NCBI RefSeq assembly: GCF_000421965.1
Contig: NZ_ATAY01000034.1
Location: forward strand, 62,001-126,000
Source: Ruminiclostridium papyrosolvens C7
GTDB taxonomy: Bacteria; Bacillota; Clostridia; Acetivibrionales; DSM-1351
DNA: 64,000 nucleotides
Direction: 5' to 3'
In this document: positions 34,722 through 43,676 of the stretch, one piece after another
Layout: every line of letters begins with the position of its first letter
Position numbering within the stretch: position 1 is the first letter of the stretch
The notes under the pieces: model-generated
Databases searched by the model: none
Told to the model about the DNA's origin: nothing
What the model saw: the letters and a program-made list of their open reading frames with translations, nothing else
Position numbers and translations under genes: made by a program

Positions 34722-35816
34722 ATGTTATTGAAGGAAGGTCAGGTAAGAATACCATCTGGTTGTGCAATTTCAGGAATGTTCAGCAGGGAAGGTAGACGTA
34801 TCTCAGGTCAGGATATAGTTAAATCAATATCGGTCATGCATGATCGCTCCAACGGTTTAGGAGGAGGATTTGCAGGCTATGGCATTTACCCTGAGTATAA
34901 AGAACTTTATGCATTTCATGTATTCTTTGACAGTAATGAGGCAAGAGAAGATGCCGAAAGATTCATAAACAGACATTTTGATGTGGTTAATTTAAGCAGA
35001 ATTCCTACAAAAAAGCATCCAAGGATAACTGATGCTCCCCTTATTTGGAGATATTTTGTATCGCCTCTTCATGGAAAGCTTGAGGAAAGTCAGCTGGAAG
35101 AAAAGGAATATGTTGCAAGATGTGTCATAAAGATAAACACAAGAATTGATGGCGCATATGTCTTTTCCAGCGGTAAAAACATGGGAGTATTCAAGGCAGT
35201 AGGTTTCCCGGAAGATGTAGGAGAGTTTTACAAGTTGGAGGAATATGAAGGATATTGCTGGACTGCACATGGCAGATATCCGACGAATACTCCGGGTTGG
35301 TGGGGAGGAGCTCATCCGTTTTCACTTCTGGACTACACAATAGTACACAATGGTGAAATATCTTCATATGATGCCAACAGACGGTTTATGGAAATGTTCG
35401 GATATAAATGTTCCCTTCTTACTGATACAGAAGTAATAACATATATTTTCGATTACCTGAATAGAAGACAGGGAATATCCCTGAAAGACTGTGCATCAAT
35501 AATAGCTGCTCCTTTCTGGTCTGAGATAGATAAAATGCCTCAGGATATGAAAGAGAAATTTACAGCAATCAGAAACGTTTATGCGAGTCTGCTTATAACA
35601 GGTCCGTTCTCAATAATATTGGGATATGAAGGCGGAATGATGGCATTGAACGACAGATTGAAACTCCGTTCCATGGTTGCCGCAGAAAAAGGCGACCTCG
35701 TGCTTGTAGCAAGTGAAGAGAGTGCTATCCGGATTATACATCCGGAAGTAGACAGAATCTGGAGTCCAAAGGGCGGAGAACCGGTAATTGCAACGTTATC
35801 AGGGGGTGAAATTTAA
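34722..35816 (+). CDS. Glutamate synthase, glutaminase domain protein
   Basis: A 364-residue class II amidotransferase corresponding to the N-terminal domain of large GltB, encoded separately as in archaea and many anaerobes. It releases ammonia from glutamine. The predicted nucleophile is the cysteine of SGCAISGMFS, after a short propeptide. Further family motifs are ARCVIKINTRIDGAYVFSSG and WTAHGRYPTNTPGWWGGAHP. The ATG at 34722 is supported by AAAGGAAG; the frame is open further upstream, but that region is the attenuator. The stop overlaps the start of the next gene by one base. Confidence 0.92.
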   Translation: MLLKEGQVRIPSGCAISGMFSREGRRISGQDIVKSISVMHDRSNGLGGGFAGYGIYPEYKELYAFHVFFDSNEAREDAERFINRHFDVVNLSRIPTKKHPRITDAPLIWRYFVSPLHGKLEESQLEEKEYVARCVIKINTRIDGAYVFSSGKNMGVFKAVGFPEDVGEFYKLEEYEGYCWTAHGRYPTNTPGWWGGAHPFSLLDYTIVHNGEISSYDANRRFMEMFGYKCSLLTDTEVITYIFDYLNRRQGISLKDCASIIAAPFWSEIDKMPQDMKEKFTAIRNVYASLLITGPFSIILGYEGGMMALNDRLKLRSMVAAEKGDLVLVASEESAIRIIHPEVDRIWSPKGGEPVIATLSGGEI

Positions 35817-37321
35817 TGGGAATAAATTATTTTACACCTCAATACGAGGTATGTAGAGATCCAAAGAAATGTATTAAATGTAAAGTATGTATGCGTCAGT
35901 GTGCAAACGAAGTTCACAGTTATGACGAGGAACTTGATATGATGGTTGCTGATGACAGCAAGTGCGTGGACTGTCAGAGATGCGTTTCACTGTGTCCTAC
36001 ACGTGCACTCCGTATAACCAAATATCAGAATGAATTTAAGGAAAATGCCAACTGGACGCAGCAGCATATAACTGAAATATATAAGCAGGCAAATACAGGT
36101 GGAGTTCTTCTGTCATCAATGGGTAACCCTGTTCCTTATCCGATATATTGGGATAAATTGCTGATAAATGCAAGTCAGGTTACAAACCCATCCATAGACC
36201 CATTGAGAGAACCAATGGAAACAAGGGTTCAGTTGGGTTCAAAGCCTCAGAAGCTGGAATTTGATGAGGATGGAAAACTCAAGACAAAGATAGCACCTCA
36301 CCTTGACTTACAAGTGCCAATCATGTTCTCGGCAATGTCATACGGCTCAATAAGCAGAAATGCACATGAGAGTCTTGCAAGGGCGGCAGAGGAACTGGGA
36401 ACCTATTACAACACCGGTGAAGGCGGTTTGAATGAAGATTTTTACCAATACGGCAAAAACACAATAGTTCAGGTTGCTTCAGGAAGATTCGGTGTTCATG
36501 TGGGTTACCTGAGCGCGGGTGCTGCCATAGAAATAAAAATGGGTCAGGGAGCAAAGCCGGGTATCGGCGGACACTTACCGGGAGAAAAAGTTGGTGAGGA
36601 TGTATCAAAAACCAGAATGATTCCGGTGGGCAGTGATGCAATATCTCCTGCACCTCACCATGATATATATTCAATAGAAGATTTAAGACAGCTTGTATTT
36701 TCCTTAAAGGAAGCAACTGCATACACTAAGCCGGTTATAGTAAAGATAGCCGCAGTACACAATGTAGCTGCTATAGCATCAGGTATAGCTCGTTCCGGGG
36801 CAGATATCATAGCAATTGACGGATACAGAGGAGGAACCGGAGCTGCTCCGACCAGAATCAGGGACAACGTGGGAATCCCAATCGAGCTTGCACTGGCGTC
36901 TGTTGACCAGAGATTGAGAGATGAAGGAATCAGAAACAATGTCTCACTGGTAGTAGCAGGAAGTATAAGAAACAGCGGAGATATTGTAAAAGCAATCGCT
37001 CTTGGAGCAGACGCCGTATATATCGGTACCTCTGCGTTGATTGCTCTGGGCTGTCATGTATGCAGAAGCTGTCACGGCGGAAAGTGCAACTGGGGAATTG
37101 CAACGCAAAGACCTGATCTGGTTAAGAGACTTAACCCTGATATCGGATACAAACGTTTGATAAATCTTGTTCATGCATGGGATCATGAGATAAAGGAAAT
37201 GCTCGGCGGCATGGGAATCAATGCAATCGAGAGTCTCAAAGGTAATCGTTTAATGCTTAGGGGAATAGGATTAAGTCAAAAAGAACTTGATATATTAGGC
37301 GTTATGCACGCCGGCGAATAA
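35816..37321 (+). CDS. Glutamate synthase, FMN-binding central domain with ferredoxin motif
   Basis: A 501-residue protein. The first 70 residues carry two 4Fe-4S motifs (CIKCKVCMRQC and CVDCQRCVSLC). The remainder is the FMN TIM barrel of glutamate synthase, with GQGAKPGIGGHLPGEKV, the barrel block IDGYRGGTGAAPT and the cysteine cluster CHVCRSCHGGKCNWG for a further cluster. It reduces the imine formed from 2-oxoglutarate and ammonia to glutamate. The fused ferredoxin part suggests that it takes electrons from the small Fe-S protein and flavoprotein encoded next. Confidence 0.93.
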   Translation: MGINYFTPQYEVCRDPKKCIKCKVCMRQCANEVHSYDEELDMMVADDSKCVDCQRCVSLCPTRALRITKYQNEFKENANWTQQHITEIYKQANTGGVLLSSMGNPVPYPIYWDKLLINASQVTNPSIDPLREPMETRVQLGSKPQKLEFDEDGKLKTKIAPHLDLQVPIMFSAMSYGSISRNAHESLARAAEELGTYYNTGEGGLNEDFYQYGKNTIVQVASGRFGVHVGYLSAGAAIEIKMGQGAKPGIGGHLPGEKVGEDVSKTRMIPVGSDAISPAPHHDIYSIEDLRQLVFSLKEATAYTKPVIVKIAAVHNVAAIASGIARSGADIIAIDGYRGGTGAAPTRIRDNVGIPIELALASVDQRLRDEGIRNNVSLVVAGSIRNSGDIVKAIALGADAVYIGTSALIALGCHVCRSCHGGKCNWGIATQRPDLVKRLNPDIGYKRLINLVHAWDHEIKEMLGGMGINAIESLKGNRLMLRGIGLSQKELDILGVMHAGE

Positions 37322-37337
37322 GGGGTGAAGATTTAAG

Positions 37338-37769
37338 ATGAAAAAGATATATGTAAATGAGGACAGATGTTTGGGGTGCCATCTTTGCGAATACTATTGT
37401 GCGTTTGCACATAGCGGTAAGATAGATATGGTAAAGGCTTTTTCAGGAGATTCAAAGCCACAGCCCCGTTTGACAATAGAAGAGGGAGACAGCATTAATT
37501 TTGCCGTATCCTGCAGACATTGTGAAACACCTTTGTGTGTGAAATCATGTATTACCGGAGCAATGCAGAAGGATGAAGACGGAAGAGTATTTGTTGACGA
37601 GTCAAGGTGTGTAGGATGCTATACATGTATTCTTGTTTGTCCTTACGGTTCGGTTATACCCGGAAAAGAAAAGGCAATTAAAAAATGCGACCTTTGTATT
37701 GAGAGCGGAAAACCGGCCTGTGCCGAAAACTGCCCGAATTTAGCTATTGTATATGAGGAAAGGGGTTGA
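37338..37769 (+). CDS. 4Fe-4S ferredoxin-type electron carrier (HycB-like)
   Basis: A 143-residue iron-sulfur protein with four cysteine motifs: CLGCHLCEYYC, CRHCETPLCVKSC, CVGCYTCILVC and CDLCIESGKPAC. That is enough for up to four 4Fe-4S clusters. It resembles the DMSO-reductase/HycB electron-transfer subunits and lies between the FMN subunit and a pyridine-nucleotide flavoprotein. It probably wires NAD(P)H oxidation to glutamate synthase. RBS GGGGTGAAG. Confidence 0.9.
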   Translation: MKKIYVNEDRCLGCHLCEYYCAFAHSGKIDMVKAFSGDSKPQPRLTIEEGDSINFAVSCRHCETPLCVKSCITGAMQKDEDGRVFVDESRCVGCYTCILVCPYGSVIPGKEKAIKKCDLCIESGKPACAENCPNLAIVYEERG

Positions 37770-37775
37770 TTTCAA

Positions 37776-39005
37776 GTGAAGTATGTGATTATTGGAAATT
37801 CAGCCGCTGCAATCGGTTGTATCAGCGGAATCCGTACTATAGACGGGGAATCATCAATTACTTTGATATCGGATGAACCACATTTTACTTACTCCCGCCC
37901 GCTTATATCCTATTGGTTAAAGGGCAAAGTAACTGATGACAAGATGTATTACAGAAGTATCGACTTCTATGAAAAAAACAATTGTACTGCCCTTCTAGGA
38001 AAGAAGGCAGAAAAAATAGATACGAATGCAAAGAAGGTTGTACTTGAGGACGGAAGTACTGTTGAATACGACAAGCTGTTGGTAGCCACAGGCTCATCAC
38101 CGTTTGTACCTCCTGTTGAAGGATTGAGCAATGCTAATAATGCTTTTACTTTTTTGAATTGGGACAGCGCAAAGGCTGTAAAGGAAGCGGCAAATAAGGA
38201 TTCAAAGGTTGTAATAATGGGTGCGGGCCTTATCGGATTAAAGGCTGCAGAAGGACTTCACGAAGTATGCGATGATATTACTGTTGTTGACCTTGCTGAC
38301 AGAGTTCTTCCAAGTATACTTGATGCAGAAGGTGCCGGTATGGTACAGAAGCATATAGAAAAAGAAGGTATAAAGTTCCTGCTAAATGATGCTGCATCAG
38401 CAGTAAAAGGAAACACCATAGTACTTAAATCAGGCAAGGAATTGGCATATGACGTACTGATAGTAGCAGTCGGCGTAAGGCCAAACACCGGATTGGTTAA
38501 GGATGCCGGGGGAGAAGTAAACAGGGGAATTGTGACAGACAGCCGTCAGGCAACATCACTCCACGATGTGTATTCCGCCGGTGACTGTACTGAGAGCTTG
38601 GACATTTGTACAGGACAGAGCAAGATACTTGCACTTCTGCCAAACGCTTATTTTCAGGGTGAAACAGCCGGGATAAATATGGCTGGCGGCAATCAAACCT
38701 ATGATACTGCAATGCCCATGAATGCCATTGGTTTCTTCGGTCTCCACATGTTGACTGCCGGAGCTATGGAAGGCGAATGTTTCGAAGAAATTGATGAAAA
38801 TAATTACAAGAGAATGTTCTTCTCAGACGGGTTACTAAAAGGATTTATACTTATAGGGGAAATAGACAGAGCCGGGATATATACTTCACTTATCCGAGAA
38901 AAAACCCCAATGGATCAGATTGACAGCAATTTATTAAAAGTGAATCCTCAGCTTATGGTGTTTGATAAAAAGGCTAGGATGCAGAAATTGGCGGGAGGGA
39001 AGTAA
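37776..39005 (+). CDS. NAD(P)/FAD-dependent oxidoreductase of the glutamate synthase operon
   Basis: A 409-residue flavoprotein of the pyridine nucleotide-disulfide oxidoreductase class (NADH-rubredoxin/nitrite reductase-like). The FAD motif is VIIGNSAAAIGCISGI at the N-terminus, the NAD(P) motif is VIMGAGLIGLKAAEGL, and the second FAD motif is VYSAGDCTES. It begins with GTG after AAAGGGG, 7 bases from the previous stop. It probably oxidises NAD(P)H and feeds the Fe-S subunit, replacing the small subunit GltD of classic enzymes. Confidence 0.9.
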   Translation: MKYVIIGNSAAAIGCISGIRTIDGESSITLISDEPHFTYSRPLISYWLKGKVTDDKMYYRSIDFYEKNNCTALLGKKAEKIDTNAKKVVLEDGSTVEYDKLLVATGSSPFVPPVEGLSNANNAFTFLNWDSAKAVKEAANKDSKVVIMGAGLIGLKAAEGLHEVCDDITVVDLADRVLPSILDAEGAGMVQKHIEKEGIKFLLNDAASAVKGNTIVLKSGKELAYDVLIVAVGVRPNTGLVKDAGGEVNRGIVTDSRQATSLHDVYSAGDCTESLDICTGQSKILALLPNAYFQGETAGINMAGGNQTYDTAMPMNAIGFFGLHMLTAGAMEGECFEEIDENNYKRMFFSDGLLKGFILIGEIDRAGIYTSLIREKTPMDQIDSNLLKVNPQLMVFDKKARMQKLAGGK

Positions 39006-39006
39006 A

Positions 39007-39726
39007 ATGAAGATTACAGTTGATGATACTTACTATACCGAAATCAATGAACAGATAAGAAATGCCGCTGATACAGAGATAATACTCGACAAGGTATACG
39101 GACAAAGATATATTGGCTGTGGGATTAAGGGAAAGACCATAACCATAAACGGTACTCCCGGAAATGCACTGGGCTCATATATGGATGGCGCTGATGTAAT
39201 AGTACACGGAAATGCTCAGGATGCTACAGGGGATACAATGAATGACGGGTCAATAATAATTCACGGCAACTGCGGTGATACTACAGGTTACGGTATGCGT
39301 GGCGGTAAAATCCTTATAAAGGGAAATGCCGGCTACCGTGTTGGTATACACATGAAAGAGTATAAGGAACAAAAACCTGTTGTGGTAGTTGGAGGCAAAA
39401 CAGGCGACTTTTTAGGCGAATATCAGGCAGGTGGAATAATTATTGTACTTGGAATTGGTGTGGATGGAATTCCTGTAGGTAATTTTTGTGGTACTGGAAT
39501 GCACGGCGGCGCCATATACTTGAGATGTAATGATATTCCCGAGGGACTTCCTCCGCAGGTTTCAGCAACCTCTGCTACAGAAGAGGACAAAAAGCAGATT
39601 GACGGCATAGTTGTGGATTTCTGCGAAAACTTTGGATATGATAAAAAGGAAATATTAAAATCAAATTTTATAAAGCTGACTGCAAATACAAAAAATCCAT
39701 ATAAACAGCTATATACACATAATTAA
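39007..39726 (+). CDS. Glutamate synthase, GXGXG domain protein
   Basis: A 239-residue right-handed beta-helix protein corresponding to the C-terminal domain of large GltB. The repeated glycine pattern is clear: GCGIKGKTITINGTPGNAL, then repeated GNAQDATGDTMNDG-type coils. In the classic enzyme this domain is structural and supports the ammonia tunnel. The ATG lies 1 base after the preceding stop, and GGGAGGGAAG is upstream. With the four genes before it, it completes a five-gene split glutamate synthase. Confidence 0.92.
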   Translation: MKITVDDTYYTEINEQIRNAADTEIILDKVYGQRYIGCGIKGKTITINGTPGNALGSYMDGADVIVHGNAQDATGDTMNDGSIIIHGNCGDTTGYGMRGGKILIKGNAGYRVGIHMKEYKEQKPVVVVGGKTGDFLGEYQAGGIIIVLGIGVDGIPVGNFCGTGMHGGAIYLRCNDIPEGLPPQVSATSATEEDKKQIDGIVVDFCENFGYDKKEILKSNFIKLTANTKNPYKQLYTHN

Positions 39727-39776
39727 TAATTAGTGTAAAATACTAGTAATAAAACATAAAGGAAAGAGGTGGGAAA

Positions 39777-41102
39777 ATGGCTACTAAGAATGATGTTTTG
39801 AAATTTATAGACCAAAATGACGTAAAATTTATCAGACTGCAGTTTTCAGATATATTCGGCAGGATGAAAAACATAGCTATAAATTCACAACTACTTGAGA
39901 AAGCTCTTGATGAGGGAGTAATTTTTGACGCATCTGCCATTGCGGGATTTTCCGAGGTGGAATCGTCAGATATGCTGCTGTTTCCGGATCTCAATACATT
40001 TTCCGTTATTCCCTGGAGACCGCAGCATGGCAAAGTTGCAAGATTTATATGCGATATTAAGAATTATGACGGTTCCCAGTTTATGGGAGACCCCAGATAT
40101 ATTCTGAAAAGATCCGCAGAGAAGGCAAAAAAACAAGGTTATACCTTCAATATAGGACCTGAGTGTGAATTTTTCCTGTTTCATATTGACGGTGAAGGCA
40201 GGCCTACAACCAAAACACATGATTCAGCAGGCTATTTTGATATGGCTCCTACTGATCTGGGTGAAAATTGCAGAAGAGAAATTTGCATGGTACTTGAAGA
40301 TATGGGTTTTGAAACAGAGGCATCACATCATGAAAATGCAGCCGGACAGCATGAGGTTGATTTCAGGTACAGCGATGTTATGACTGCTGCCGACAGAATA
40401 ATGACATTCAGGACAGTAGTAAAAATTGTTGCACAAAGAAACGGACTACATGCAACTTTCATGCCAAAACCGATTTTTAACGACTATGGCTCCGGGATGC
40501 ACATAAACATGTCCCTGTTTAAAGACGGTAAGAACCTTTTTAATGCAGGTGAAAACAGTATGGATATATCCGACACTGCAAAAATGTTTGCGGCAGGAGT
40601 ACTGGAACATGTCAAGGGATTCACTGCGGTTGCAAACCCTCTGGTAAACTCATATAAGAGGTTTGTGCCGGGCTTCGAGGCTCCTATTCACATTGCATGG
40701 TCACATATGAACAGAAGCCCTCTTTTAAGAATTCCGGCACCAAAAGGCGAAGCAACCAGAATAGAATTAAGGAGTCCTGACCCATCCTGCAATCCGTACC
40801 TCACATTGGCACTGATTCTGGAAGCAGGCTTGGATGGATTGCAAAAGAAAATGGAAATACCTGAACCTGTGGAGATTAATACTTATAACCTTACACCTGA
40901 ACAAGAGAAAGAGCTGAAGATACAAAGACTTCCTTCCAATTTATACCTAGCACTGGAAGAAATGAAGAAGGATACTTATATCAGGGAGGTTTTAGGAGAA
41001 CACATATATTCAAAGTATATATCAGCTAAAGAACTGGAATGGACTAAATACAACAGCACAGTTCATCCATGGGAGATAGATAATTACCTTACTGCATATT
41101 AA
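39777..41102 (+). CDS. glnA: Type I glutamine synthetase
   Basis: A 441-residue GSI, short (alpha-type) form. Motifs are FIRLQFSDIFGRMKNIAI, NIGPECEFFLF (metal ligands), HHENAAGQHEVDFRY, and the ATP-site NPYLTLALILEAGL. The adenylylation loop of beta-type enzymes is absent, so control by feedback or protein contact is more likely. It lies 50 bases after the glutamate synthase genes, giving a complete GS-GOGAT unit, and directly before the ANTAR regulator. Confidence 0.96.
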   Translation: MATKNDVLKFIDQNDVKFIRLQFSDIFGRMKNIAINSQLLEKALDEGVIFDASAIAGFSEVESSDMLLFPDLNTFSVIPWRPQHGKVARFICDIKNYDGSQFMGDPRYILKRSAEKAKKQGYTFNIGPECEFFLFHIDGEGRPTTKTHDSAGYFDMAPTDLGENCRREICMVLEDMGFETEASHHENAAGQHEVDFRYSDVMTAADRIMTFRTVVKIVAQRNGLHATFMPKPIFNDYGSGMHINMSLFKDGKNLFNAGENSMDISDTAKMFAAGVLEHVKGFTAVANPLVNSYKRFVPGFEAPIHIAWSHMNRSPLLRIPAPKGEATRIELRSPDPSCNPYLTLALILEAGLDGLQKKMEIPEPVEINTYNLTPEQEKELKIQRLPSNLYLALEEMKKDTYIREVLGEHIYSKYISAKELEWTKYNSTVHPWEIDNYLTAY

Positions 41103-41104
41103 TT

Positions 41105-41142
41105 AACGTATATTTACGTTACGGCAGTATAATTAACTATAA
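41105..41142 (+). promoter_or_regulatory. Inverted repeat and -10-like boxes before the ANTAR gene
   Basis: AACGTA-TATT-TACGTT (41105-41120) is a perfect palindrome just after the glnA stop, followed by two TATAAT hexamers. It suggests a local, possibly autoregulated promoter for the regulator, although no good -35 box is seen. Confidence 0.4.
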
Positions 41143-41172
41143 TTATTCCCCATTCAAATGGAGGTGATGCCA

Positions 41173-41742
41173 ATGAGTGCAGGAGGGATTCTTATAGTAT
41201 GCAGTAAGCCTGAGTTAATTAAAGAAATCAGAGCCCTCATGCTGCAACAGGGATATTCGTCGGCGGAATACTCGTTATCGGCAAGTGCTGCCAGACGTAA
41301 ACTTGATTTTTTTGAACCTGAACTGATATTGGTTAATTCACCTTTACAGGATGAACTTGGAATTGATTTTATTTTAGATATTGCAGACAATACGGATGCA
41401 GGAATTGTAGTATTGGCTAAGCATGAACATCTGGAGGATATGCAGTACAGACTTGAAAAAGTGGGAGCATTGATACTGCCTAAGCCCATAAACAAAATGA
41501 CTTTATTACAAACGGCCAGATTTGCTGCTCAATCCCGTAAATCACTAATGGGATTAAAGAATATAAACGAAGATCTGGAAAAAAAGATGAAGGATCGTAA
41601 GATTATAGAAAAAGCCAAATGGATTCTTGTTGAAAAGATGAATATGACTGAACCACAAGCACATCGGTATATTCAAAAGCGAGCAATGGATACAAGAACA
41701 TCGCAGTTAAAGGTAGCTGAGGAAATTATTGAGAGTTTTTAA
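41173..41742 (+). CDS. ANTAR-domain RNA-binding antiterminator with degenerate receiver
   Basis: A 189-residue regulator. Residues 1-118 have a receiver fold, residues 125-142 a coiled-coil linker, and the C-terminus an ANTAR three-helix domain (KIIEKAKWILVEKMNMTEPQ). ANTAR proteins bind paired hexaloop hairpins in nascent RNA and block terminators. The receiver is not phosphorylatable: N55 (LILVNSPLQD) replaces the phospho-aspartate and C10-S11 replace the acidic pair, although K104 (LPKPI) remains. Control must therefore come from a ligand or partner; neighbouring GS and P-II are candidates. I start at the ATG at 41173, 6 bases after GGAGGTG. Confidence 0.93.
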   Translation: MSAGGILIVCSKPELIKEIRALMLQQGYSSAEYSLSASAARRKLDFFEPELILVNSPLQDELGIDFILDIADNTDAGIVVLAKHEHLEDMQYRLEKVGALILPKPINKMTLLQTARFAAQSRKSLMGLKNINEDLEKKMKDRKIIEKAKWILVEKMNMTEPQAHRYIQKRAMDTRTSQLKVAEEIIESF

Positions 41743-41810
41743 AGAAATTACTTGAATTTACGAATAACAAATGGTAACATTACTGCATATTATTAATTAA
41801 ATATCAAAAA

Positions 41811-41864
41811 CAGCAATGAGGCTGCTTATAAATCAAATTCTATTAAATTGATTTATTAAGTAGC
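41811..41864 (+). promoter_or_regulatory. ANTAR-type hexaloop hairpin and following hairpin, module 1 (second amt leader)
   Basis: CAGC (41811-41814), loop AATGAG, GCTG (41821-41824). The 3' arm starts a longer stem, GCTGCTTATAAATCAA (41821-41836) with TTGATTTATTAAGTAGC (41848-41864). The T-run after it is weak (TTTCTGTATTT). Confidence 0.7.
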
Positions 41865-41900
41865 TTTCTGTATTTGTAGGGGTTTTAATAATCATTTATT

Positions 41901-41949
41901 CACAATGGCGTGTTAAAGAGGATAGTTCTATCTCTTTACATGCTTTTTT
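41901..41949 (+). promoter_or_regulatory. ANTAR-type hexaloop hairpin and terminator, module 2 (second amt leader)
   Basis: CAC (41901-41903), loop AATGGC, GTG (41910-41912). The terminator pairs GCGTGTTAAAGAG with CTCTTTACATGC (one bulge), followed by T6. The loop is identical to that in the glutamate synthase leader. Confidence 0.78.
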
Positions 41950-41980
41950 AATTTTAGAAAAAAATATGGGGGGTAAAATT

Positions 41981-43234
41981 ATGGGAAATGTTAACACTGG
42001 CGATACAGCCTTTATGTTGGTGTCAACGGCTTTGGTATTCTTTATGACACCGGGTTTAGCACTCTTTTACGGAGGAATGGTAAAAAGAAAAAATGTATTG
42101 AGCACTATTATGGCATCTTTTTTTATTGCAGGTCTTGCATCGGTACTCTGGGTAGCTGTGGGTTATTCTCTGTCATTCGGAAAGGATATCGGCGGGGTAA
42201 TAGGGAATCTTGACTGGGCTTTTTTCAGAAATGTATCAGGACAGCCGAATGCTGATTATGCCGGGACAATACCGCATACTTTATTTGCAGCTTTTCAGAT
42301 GATGTTTGCAATAATAACACCGGCACTGATTACAGGTGCATTGGTCGAAAGAATGAAATTTTCATCACTGGTTCTTTTTATAGGATTATGGTCATTAATC
42401 GTATATTATCCTATGGCTCATATGATGTGGGGCGTAGGTGGTCTGCTAAGAAATCTTGGAGCTATAGACTTTGCCGGAGGTAACGTAGTTCACATAAGTT
42501 CAGGTATATCGGGCTTGGTGGCTGCAATTATACTGGGTAAGAGAAAAGGCTATGGAATGACTTCTCATCAGCCTCACAATATACCTTTAGTGTTTATCGG
42601 TGCGGCTGTGCTCTGGTTCGGTTGGTTTGGTTTTAATGCAGGAAGTGCACTAGGAAGCGGAGAATTGGCGGTTCATGCATTATTGACTACAAATACATCT
42701 GCTGCAATGGCACTCATTTCATGGATGCTGGTTGAAAAAATTACCAGAGGAAAACCTACTATGCTTGGTGCAGCCACCGGAGCAGTAGTTGGCCTTGTAG
42801 CTATAACACCGGGAGCCGGTTTTGTACCTATCTGGGCATCTCTTATAATAGGAGCGGTTGTAAGCCCTATCTGTTACTTTGCAATGAGTATTATAAAACC
42901 CAAATTCGGCTATGATGATGCACTTGATGCTTTTGGTTGTCATGGAATCGGAGGTATATGGGGTGGTATTGCAACAGGGTTGTTTGCAAAAACTTCTATA
43001 AATTCAGCAGCACAGTGGGATGGTCTCGTATTTGGCGACACAAGATTGTTTGTAGCTCAGATAATCAGTGTAGCAGTTACAATAGCTTTTTCCGTAGTAG
43101 GAACAGCAATTATTATGTTTGTAGTTAAAGTAATTATGAAGGAAATAAGAGTTGCTCCGAGAGAAGAGTCTGAGGGACTTGACATAACACAGCACGGAGA
43201 ATCTGCATATCCTTCATTTACTGGAATGGATTAA
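41981..43234 (+). CDS. amt: Ammonium transporter Amt
   Basis: A 417-residue Amt channel with eleven TM helices and no cleavable signal. Pore elements are DFAGGNVVHISSG and FGCHGIGGIWGG, which hold the twin histidines. The C-terminal tail ends REESEGLDITQHGESAYPSF, the P-II-interacting region. GGGGGG precedes the ATG at 41981. It is followed 41 bases later by a P-II gene, the classic amtB-glnK pairing, and preceded by two antitermination modules. Confidence 0.95.
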   Translation: MGNVNTGDTAFMLVSTALVFFMTPGLALFYGGMVKRKNVLSTIMASFFIAGLASVLWVAVGYSLSFGKDIGGVIGNLDWAFFRNVSGQPNADYAGTIPHTLFAAFQMMFAIITPALITGALVERMKFSSLVLFIGLWSLIVYYPMAHMMWGVGGLLRNLGAIDFAGGNVVHISSGISGLVAAIILGKRKGYGMTSHQPHNIPLVFIGAAVLWFGWFGFNAGSALGSGELAVHALLTTNTSAAMALISWMLVEKITRGKPTMLGAATGAVVGLVAITPGAGFVPIWASLIIGAVVSPICYFAMSIIKPKFGYDDALDAFGCHGIGGIWGGIATGLFAKTSINSAAQWDGLVFGDTRLFVAQIISVAVTIAFSVVGTAIIMFVVKVIMKEIRVAPREESEGLDITQHGESAYPSFTGMD

Positions 43235-43260
43235 TAAAAGAAAAAATGATTACCATGTAA

Positions 43261-43614
<354 letters not shown>

Positions 43615-43626
43615 ACCTTTATAATA

Positions 43627-43664
43627 AAACCCGTTATCTTATTTAAGAGATAACGGGTTTTTGG
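43627..43664. terminator. Bidirectional terminator after P-II
   Basis: AAACCCGTTATCT (43627-43639) pairs with AGATAACGGGTTT (43648-43660), then T's on plus and A's on the other side. It lies between convergent genes. Confidence 0.9.
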
Positions 43665-43676
43665 CATTTATAGTAT

